DNA from: CAKSHP01 sp045590935
GTDB lineage: Bacteria; Bacillota; Clostridia; UBA1381; UMGS1253
Reading direction: 5' to 3'
Assembly (NCBI GenBank): GCA_045590935.1
Contig: JAZNSA010000132.1
Coordinates: 1-11,376 of the forward strand
DNA length: 11,376 bases
This document shows positions 7,192 through 11,376 of the stretch, piece by piece. The number at the start of each line of letters is the position of its first letter. Positions within the stretch are counted from its first letter, which is position 1. A program made the translations under genes and the position numbers. Below the pieces are notes generated by a model. That model made no database searches. It saw nothing but the letters and a program-made list of their open reading frames with translations, and had not been told where the DNA came from.

Positions 7192-7476
7192 TTAACCTAT
7201 TCTCGACATAAGAATATCAATAAACATACCCGGAGCAACAAACAACAATAATATTGCTATAACAAGTGCGTAAAGACCTGTTGTTTCCGCAATAGCACAA
7301 CCCATAAGCATAGTAGATGTTACATCTCCCTTGCATTCAGGCTGTCGTCCTATAGCCTCACAAGCCTTCGCAACTGCGTTACCCTCACCAATACCAGGTC
7401 CTATACCTGCAATCATTGCAGTGCCCGCACCAAGTGCACAGCACCCCAAAATAATACTAATTGAAATTTCTAACAT
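7192..7476 (-). CDS. atpE: F1Fo ATP synthase c subunit, two-carboxylate (Na+-type) motif
   Basis: A 94-residue hairpin of two membrane helices forming the rotor ring. Helix 1 contains AGIGPGIGEGNA with Glu31; the polar loop is GRQPE (43-47); helix 2 contains GCAIAETTGLYALV with the ion-binding Glu64, Thr65 and Tyr69. Aligned by eye with the Ilyobacter tartaricus Na+ c subunit (Gln32, Glu65, Ser66, Tyr70), all positions match a Na+ site except that Gln is replaced by Glu. That arrangement is the two-carboxylate type described for Fusobacterium nucleatum, a Na+ enzyme. Na+ coupling is therefore my inference. The gene has the strongest ribosome binding site of the operon, in keeping with the many c copies needed per complex. 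Confidence 0.95.
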   Translation of the reverse strand: MLEISISIILGCCALGAGTAMIAGIGPGIGEGNAVAKACEAIGRQPECKGDVTSTMLMGCAIAETTGLYALVIAILLLFVAPGMFIDILMSRIG

Positions 7477-7483
7477 AAAAAAA

Positions 7484-7491
7484 CCTCCTTT
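7484..7491 (-). promoter_or_regulatory. Strong ribosome binding site of atpE
   Basis: AAAGGAGG on the minus strand, seven bases before the atpE ATG. It is a near-perfect match to the anti-Shine-Dalgarno sequence, in the longest intergenic gap of the operon (51 bases after atpB). Confidence 0.85.
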
Positions 7492-7527
7492 AAATTTACG
7501 TAAAACGTATTAATTTTTATATTTATA

Positions 7528-8373
7528 CTATTCAGAAGTGTCTCCCCCTGAAACATATAACATTGTAAGCATTGCAAAAATGTATGCCTGTAAGCATCCG
7601 CTGAAAACATCAAAATAAATCGATAATATCGCCGGAATACCTATTTGCAAGAATGGAAATTGTCCGAAAAATCCCGGCAAAGCCCCAAAAATCATCTGCG
7701 ACAAAGCGGAAAGCCCCGCCGAAACCAAAACGGCAATAACCGAGCCCGACAAAACATTACCATAATGACGAAACGCCATAGAAATCGGAGTTGCTATTTC
7801 TCCTATAATGTTAAGCGGCGCCATAAGCACAGGGTCGGCAAAGCTTTTTAAATATTTTCCCAATCCGTTTCTTGCTTTATAATATGTTATAAGGGAAAAA
7901 ACTAAAATAGCCCATCCCGCAACAACATTCAAATCCGAAGTAGGCGGATATAAACCAAAAAGCGCAATTAAGCTTGAAAACGCCGATAATGCCAAAATTG
8001 CAGTAATAAAAGCCGTATATCCCGAAAATTTACTTCCCATATTACCGCTTATCATATTCTTAACCTTTTCAACTGCCCACTCAGCAAAATAATGCCTTTT
8101 CTTCCATACACCAAGGCTTATTCCATGCGTTAAATACAAGCACAAAAACATTATCGAAATCATCACAAGAAGTGAATTAACCTGTGATTCAGTTATAGGC
8201 AAGCTCTGCAAAGGCATATTTATCGTAAAATAAACAAGCGCACCCGATATTGAAATTCCGCTCTTTGCAGGCGAAGTCAAAATTTTAATTACAATACCTG
8301 CCAAAATCGGCAGAATCATCATAATGATATATATTATATCAACTATTTTAAATTGACGAGAATCATTTCTCAT
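7528..8373 (-). CDS. atpB: F1Fo ATP synthase a subunit (ion channel half-sites)
   Basis: A 281-residue polytopic membrane stator with about five to six helices. Diagnostic segments are GLYPPTSDLNVVAGWAI (about 140-156), PLNIIGEIATPISMAFRHYG (about 186-205) holding the essential Arg202 that faces the c-ring, and the last helices with FDVFSGCLQAYIFAMLT (about 255-271). The usual RLFGN after the arginine reads RHYGN. The frame is open to a TTG at 8382, but that codon abuts AGGAGG with no spacing. The ATG at 8373 has the same AGGAGG (8383-8388) nine bases upstream and is preferred. The start overlaps the end of atpI by 11 bases. Confidence 0.94.
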   Translation of the reverse strand: MRNDSRQFKIVDIIYIIMMILPILAGIVIKILTSPAKSGISISGALVYFTINMPLQSLPITESQVNSLLVMISIMFLCLYLTHGISLGVWKKRHYFAEWAVEKVKNMISGNMGSKFSGYTAFITAILALSAFSSLIALFGLYPPTSDLNVVAGWAILVFSLITYYKARNGLGKYLKSFADPVLMAPLNIIGEIATPISMAFRHYGNVLSGSVIAVLVSAGLSALSQMIFGALPGFFGQFPFLQIGIPAILSIYFDVFSGCLQAYIFAMLTMLYVSGGDTSE

Positions 8374-8773
8374 CCCCTTCAACCTCCTTTTTTCCCTTAT
8401 CTTTCCACAAAGGACGAATCGCTATGGCAATTCGTGTGAAAAAAACAGGCACAATCACAGCTACTGTGTTAAAGCACGGCAACGCAACTCCAACAACAAC
8501 CGCCGCAAATATTGCTACAGTTCGGCTATTTTGCGAAATTCTCATAATTTTCTTTGCCTCATCAGCATCCTTTTCAACCGCCTTTGAAACAGCCAAGCCC
8601 ATAAAATAAAAATTCAAAATCATAACAACAGCAGTGAGCAAATTGCCCCACAATACAGTCAAATCCCACTTTTTCAAAGCAATAAACACGCATTGCATAA
8701 TAGCGCTCAGCAATACAATATTAATTGCTATATACTTAGTTTCCTTACGAACTATATTGTTAGGTTTATCCAT
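8363..8773 (-). CDS. atpI: ATP synthase subunit I (AtpI-like membrane protein)
   Basis: A 136-residue protein with four predicted membrane helices (about 13-33, 41-63, 84-103 and 104-120) and a charged C-terminal tail. It is the first gene of the operon, directly before atpB, the usual place of atpI. AtpI proteins are not part of the finished enzyme; they have been linked to c-ring assembly and to Mg2+ supply. Sequence similarity in this family is low, so the call rests on topology, length and position. ATG at 8773 has AAAGGAG ten bases upstream. The leader from the predicted promoter is about 54 bases. Confidence 0.8.
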   Translation of the reverse strand: MDKPNNIVRKETKYIAINIVLLSAIMQCVFIALKKWDLTVLWGNLLTAVVMILNFYFMGLAVSKAVEKDADEAKKIMRISQNSRTVAIFAAVVVGVALPCFNTVAVIVPVFFTRIAIAIRPLWKDKGKKEVEGDEK

Positions 8774-8833
8774 AAAAACTATACTCCTTTTACAAAGCTT
8801 TTTTTAAATATTCAAAAATTCACCATTATATAT

Positions 8834-8862
8834 AGTGTAGCATAAAGAAAAAAATATGTCAA
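8834..8862 (-). promoter_or_regulatory. Sigma-A-type promoter of the ATP synthase operon
   Basis: On the minus strand TTGACA (8862-8857) is followed after 17 bases by TACACT (8839-8834). The -35 is perfect and the -10 matches four of six positions. Transcription would start near 8827. A TATATAAT stretch lies just downstream but gives too long a spacer. Confidence 0.75.
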
Positions 8863-8931
8863 TCCAAACAAACCCTTTATTACAACATTTTTCAAATTTT
8901 TAAAAAAAATAAATATTTTTTAAAAAATTGT

Positions 8932-8960
8932 TTGACAAACGCCTTTTTCTGTGGTATAAT
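8932..8960 (+). promoter_or_regulatory. Consensus promoter of tRNA-Arg
   Basis: TTGACA (8932-8937) and TATAAT (8955-8960) with an ideal 17-base spacer, preceded by A/T tracts that resemble an UP element. The tRNA starts 20 bases after the -10 box. It is divergent from the ATP synthase promoter, with about 70 AT-rich bases between the two -35 boxes. Confidence 0.9.
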
Positions 8961-8979
8961 GTTTCTTGTTCATTAAAAT

Positions 8980-9056
<77 letters not shown>

Positions 9057-9092
9057 AAATGCGGCAGATTTTTAAAATCCGCCGCATTTTTA
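9057..9092 (+). terminator. Rho-independent terminator of tRNA-Arg
   Basis: AAATGCGGC (9057-9065) pairs with GCCGCATTT (9081-9089), with an inner GATTTT/AAAATC helix, and is followed by TTTTTA-type T-rich sequence. It begins right after the CCA end of the tRNA. Confidence 0.88.
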
Positions 9093-9140
9093 TTTCAAAT
9101 AAATTTTCTCTGATTTAAAGCTTTTTTATCGTTTATCTTA

Positions 9141-9559
9141 TTTGAATTTAAAGAATCTCGCATCCTTTTCATTCAACAGTATCGACAGGAAAATGAACCT
9201 ACAGAGAGCACCATCATACGCAGTGTGAGCTTTCTCTTTTTATAAGCGGTGAGGGCACGTATAGCGTTAAGGACTATATCAATTCTCACCTTAGCGAAAA
9301 TTTAACACTTGAGGAAATCGCAGGCAAGGCTCTCATAAACAAAACATACTTTTCATCTGTTTTTAAAAAATACAATGGTCTTTCCCTTTGGGACTACATA
9401 ACAATAAAGCGAATTGAAAACGCAATCAAGCTTCTTCATACAACAAATATGACCAAGCTTGATATTGCCCAGCAGTGCGGCTTTGAAAGTAACTTTAATT
9501 TTTATAAGGCATTTAAAAAGGTAACGGGAAAAACCCCATCCGAGTATGTAAACGGCTAG
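9141..9559 (+). pseudogene. Decayed AraC-family transcriptional regulator
   Basis: From 9206 to the TAG at 9557-9559 one open frame encodes a cupin-like scrap (EHHHTQCELSLFISGEGTYSV, read in pieces 9206-9268) joined in frame to a complete AraC/XylS DNA-binding domain (9266-9556). The latter contains VKDYINSHLSENLTLEEIA, KTYFSSVFKKYNG, LDIAQQCGFESNFNFYKAF and a KVTGKTPSEYV ending. The frame has no usable start: a TGA stop lies at 9194-9196 and the first in-frame ATG is deep in the second helix-turn-helix. Upstream (9144-9212) the first frame reads FKESRILFIQQYRQENEPTE, resembling an AraC N-terminus, so a one-base frameshift near 9206-9212 is likely. About 100-150 residues of sensor domain and linker are missing between the two parts. 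I infer a pseudogene by frameshift plus internal deletion. Confidence 0.8.
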
Positions 9560-9639
9560 CCCACGCAAATCTCAAACAAGCTTTGCCTCAATTTTGAGAA
9601 ATTTAAAAATCCTATGTCTGCAATTTATAGCTGTAAATA

Positions 9640-9668
9640 TTGACAAAATCCAAATATAAGTGTAATAT
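9640..9668 (+). promoter_or_regulatory. Promoter of the WG-repeat lipoprotein gene
   Basis: TTGACA (9640-9645), a 17-base spacer, and TAATAT (9663-9668) with four of six consensus positions. Transcription would begin near 9675, about 30 bases before the ATG, leaving just room for the AAAGGAG ribosome binding site. Confidence 0.65.
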
Positions 9669-9703
9669 ATAAGCATAATATTTATTATAAAGGAGATTCT
9701 AAA

Positions 9704-10351
9704 ATGAACAAACTAAAAAAACTAACAATTGCTTTATTATTATTTTTAACGACATTTTCTGCCGCAGGTTGCAAAAAAGCTAATCAGCCTGCCACCACGC
9801 CTGTATCTGAACTTCCCGATGCCTCAGGCTACGCATCATTTAAAGACGAAGCATCAGGAAAATATGGTTTTAAAAATGGTGATGAGGTCGTAATCAATGC
9901 CGAATTTGACAGAGTTGCAGAGTTTAAAGATAATTTTTCTGTTGTTTGGAAAAACAAGCGTGCGGGTTATATTAATTCAGTAGGCGAAGTTATTTGCGAC
10001 TTTCAGTTCGTTGAGGCGGGCAATTTTTCAAACGAGAGAGCTGTTGTAAGAAAAAACGATAGCGATAAGTATGGTTTTATCGGAACGGATGGAAAAATAG
10101 CAATCGACTTTATATTTGATAATGTAACGTCTTTTACCGATAACGGTATTGCAAATGTTATTTTAGATGGCAAAGAAATATGGATAGACAAATCAGGAAA
10201 CGAAGTAAATCCCGAGGACTATCAGGACGAAAATATTGAAGATAATGAAAAAGGCGCGGGTGATAACGCCGAAAATAATGAAGCGGGGTCAGAAGCATCT
10301 CCCTCAGAAGCTCCAGGTTCAACCGAAGCGCCAAAAGAAACAGCAGAGTAA
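9704..10351 (+). CDS. WG-repeat lipoprotein
   Basis: A 215-residue exported protein. Residues 1-22 form a lysine-rich start plus hydrophobic signal peptide ending in SAAGC, with Cys23 as the likely lipidated residue; the lipobox is acceptable but has Ala at -3. Three WG-type repeats of about 34 residues follow: GKYGFKNGDEVVINAEFDRV (from 52), AGYINSVGEVICDFQFVEAG (from 87) and DKYGFIGTDGKIAIDFIFDN (from 121), with a partial fourth (EIWIDKSGNEV, 158-168). The tail from about 169 is acidic and rich in Glu, Asn, Pro and Ser. WG repeats form beta-rich modules of poorly known function, often on the outside of Firmicutes. AAAGGAG lies eight bases before the ATG. The substrate or partner is unknown. 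Confidence 0.85.
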   Translation: MNKLKKLTIALLLFLTTFSAAGCKKANQPATTPVSELPDASGYASFKDEASGKYGFKNGDEVVINAEFDRVAEFKDNFSVVWKNKRAGYINSVGEVICDFQFVEAGNFSNERAVVRKNDSDKYGFIGTDGKIAIDFIFDNVTSFTDNGIANVILDGKEIWIDKSGNEVNPEDYQDENIEDNEKGAGDNAENNEAGSEASPSEAPGSTEAPKETAE

Positions 10352-10396
10352 ATCTTTTGCTAAGGTTTATTTAATATATAAAAAGGGATTGTTAAG

Positions 10397-11167
10397 ATGC
10401 AAGAAATAACAACAACTAAAAATAAAACATATAAATTAATACGCTCTCTTCAACAAAAAAAAGTAAGAACAAGCGAAGGCTTATACTTTGTTGAGGGAAT
10501 AAAAAGCTGCCTTGATGCAATTAAGGCGGGCGCAGATATTGTTTATGTCGCAATCAAAGCTTCACTCTACCCCTTTCTTAAAGAGGATATATCGCGTTTT
10601 GAGGTTTGTGTTGTTTCAGACAACATATTTGATTCTCTTTGTGATACTAAAAATCCAGAGGGAATAATTTGCATTATAAAAATCGCAGACCGACCGCTTA
10701 ATAGCTTGTCTGGCGGGCTTTATGTGTATTTAGATAATTTAAACGACCCTGGCAACTGCGGAACAATAATACGTACTCTTGATGCGTGTGGCGGTTGCGG
10801 TGTGATGCTTTCCGAGGGTTGTGTCGATTTATATAATCCTAAAACAATTCGTTCATCAATGGGCTCGTTTTTTAATATTGATACATATACAAACGTTTCA
10901 TATTCTTCTCTTGAAAAGCTTAAGAGTGAGGGTTTTGAAATTATTTGCACTGCCCTTTCCAATAGTGCAACAGATTTCAAAAACATTTCATACAAAAAAA
11001 GCACTATCATAGTAATCGGCAATGAGGCAAACGGTGTGTCCCAAAAGTGTCTTGATTTGGCAGACAAAACGGCTATCATCCCCATTTTAGGAAGTGCCGA
11101 AAGCCTAAACGCCGCCGTTGCGGCGGCGCTCGTTATGTATGAATGGCAACGCAATGTATTAAAATAA
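10397..11167 (+). CDS. SpoU/TrmH-family 2'-O-ribose RNA methyltransferase
   Basis: A 256-residue cytosolic SPOUT methyltransferase that uses S-adenosylmethionine to methylate a ribose 2'-OH in rRNA or tRNA. Residues 1-95 form the L30e-like substrate-binding domain (RTSEGLYFVEGIKSCLDAI at about 24-42). The catalytic domain shows all three SpoU motifs: motif 1 LDNLNDPGNCGTIIRTLDAC with Asn120 and Arg126, motif 2 IVIGNEANGVS with Glu210, and motif 3 IPILGSAESLNAAVAAALVM with Ser236-Leu-Asn. The layout is that of RlmB/TsnR-like 23S rRNA methyltransferases, but the target nucleotide cannot be read from sequence. AAAGGG lies nine bases before the ATG. It starts 45 bases after the lipoprotein gene on the same strand with no terminator between, so the two may be co-transcribed. 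Confidence 0.93.
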   Translation: MQEITTTKNKTYKLIRSLQQKKVRTSEGLYFVEGIKSCLDAIKAGADIVYVAIKASLYPFLKEDISRFEVCVVSDNIFDSLCDTKNPEGIICIIKIADRPLNSLSGGLYVYLDNLNDPGNCGTIIRTLDACGGCGVMLSEGCVDLYNPKTIRSSMGSFFNIDTYTNVSYSSLEKLKSEGFEIICTALSNSATDFKNISYKKSTIIVIGNEANGVSQKCLDLADKTAIIPILGSAESLNAAVAAALVMYEWQRNVLK

Positions 11168-11192
11168 ATTTTCAATATTTAAAACCACTCGC

Positions 11193-11232
11193 AAAAGGGG
11201 TATAGCAAAAATCATCTTGCTATACCCCTTTT
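11193..11232. terminator. Bidirectional terminator between convergent genes
   Basis: A perfect 16-bp inverted repeat (AAAAGGGGTATAGCAA at 11193-11208, complement at 11217-11232) with an 8-base loop. T residues end the arm on both strands. It lies 25 bases after the methyltransferase stop and 15 bases after the stop of the convergent minus-strand gene, so it can end both transcripts. Confidence 0.9.
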
Positions 11233-11247
11233 TAAGTTGTTTCAATA

Positions 11248-11376
11248 TTATTTCGACGTTATAATAACAGTTTTACTATATGAATCCCAACCAACATTCA
11301 TATTAAGCGCCTCAGCAAAGAAACGCACAGGCACAAATGTTCTTCCGTTAGTAATCTCTGCGGGAACATCAAGAGT
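11248..11376 (-). CDS. Copper-amine-oxidase N-terminal-like domain protein, C-terminal end (partial)
   Basis: The minus strand from the window edge to TAA at 11248-11250 reads 42 residues, including ITNGRTFVPVRFFAEALNMN, VGWDSYSKTVIIT and a final SK. GRTFVPVRFxAEALxxxVxWD is the signature of the copper amine oxidase N-terminal-like (stalk) domain, common in repeats on secreted or wall-bound proteins of clostridia. It is not a catalytic domain and does not imply amine oxidase activity. Only the last domain is visible; its start lies beyond position 11376, so the full architecture and any signal peptide cannot be seen. Confidence 0.9.
   Translation of the reverse strand, partial: TLDVPAEITNGRTFVPVRFFAEALNMNVGWDSYSKTVIITSK

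Noticed and set aside
9353..9568. Open frame of 71 codons on the minus strand
   Set aside because: Antisense to the AraC DNA-binding domain remnant on the plus strand, which explains the sequence much better.
9565..9603. Inverted repeat (TCTCAAA / TTTGAGA) after the AraC remnant as a terminator
   Set aside because: The stem is short with a long loop and is followed by AAATTTAAAAAT and not a T run on the plus strand, so terminator function is not supported.
10720..11175. Open frame of 151 codons on the minus strand
   Set aside because: Antisense to the SpoU/TrmH methyltransferase, which has all three family motifs; no ribosome binding site or family match.

Overview
The window looks like a chromosomal segment of a low-GC, AT-rich member of the Clostridia (Firmicutes). 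The base composition, strong AGGAGG-type ribosome binding sites, TTGACA/TATAAT promoters, a YaaL (DUF2508) gene, WG-repeat and copper-amine-oxidase-like surface proteins and the atpIBEFHAGDC gene order all fit. I cannot name the genus. Most of it is housekeeping DNA, and I see no CRISPR array, transposon, phage module or defence system.

Layout. The left edge carries a DUF2508/YaaL gene on the plus strand (44-298). It is followed by an AT-rich gap, a possible 55-residue gene on the minus strand (467-634) and two hairpin terminators. A membrane-anchored family 3 glycoside hydrolase of NagZ type follows on the minus strand (786-1997) with its own consensus promoter. The centre is a complete F1Fo ATP synthase operon on the minus strand (8773 down to 2173), in the order I, a, c, b, delta, alpha, gamma, beta, epsilon. 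It has a sigma-A-type promoter at 8834-8862 and a terminator just after atpC. The genes are tightly packed, with 4-base ATGA overlaps at delta/alpha and beta/epsilon, longer overlaps at I/a and b/delta, and short gaps elsewhere.

To the right of the operon, divergently on the plus strand, lie a tRNA-Arg(ACG) with consensus promoter and terminator, the decayed remains of an AraC-family regulator, a WG-repeat lipoprotein and a SpoU/TrmH-type 2'-O-ribose RNA methyltransferase. The right edge holds the C-terminal end of a minus-strand copper-amine-oxidase N-terminal-like (stalk-type) domain protein. It converges on the methyltransferase across a strong hairpin.

The most informative biology is in the ATP synthase. 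The c subunit carries two carboxylates (Glu31 and Glu64) plus Thr65 and Tyr69, the pattern of the two-carboxylate Na+ rotor type known from Fusobacterium nucleatum, so the enzyme may be Na+-coupled. The epsilon subunit is only 86 residues and lacks the C-terminal helical hairpin that inhibits ATP hydrolysis in many bacteria. Together these suggest an anaerobe whose enzyme could run as an ATP-driven Na+ pump without epsilon braking; that is inference. Start codons were reassigned for atpB, atpH and atpD from ribosome binding sites and family N-termini. atpG appears to start at TTG and the glycoside hydrolase at GTG.
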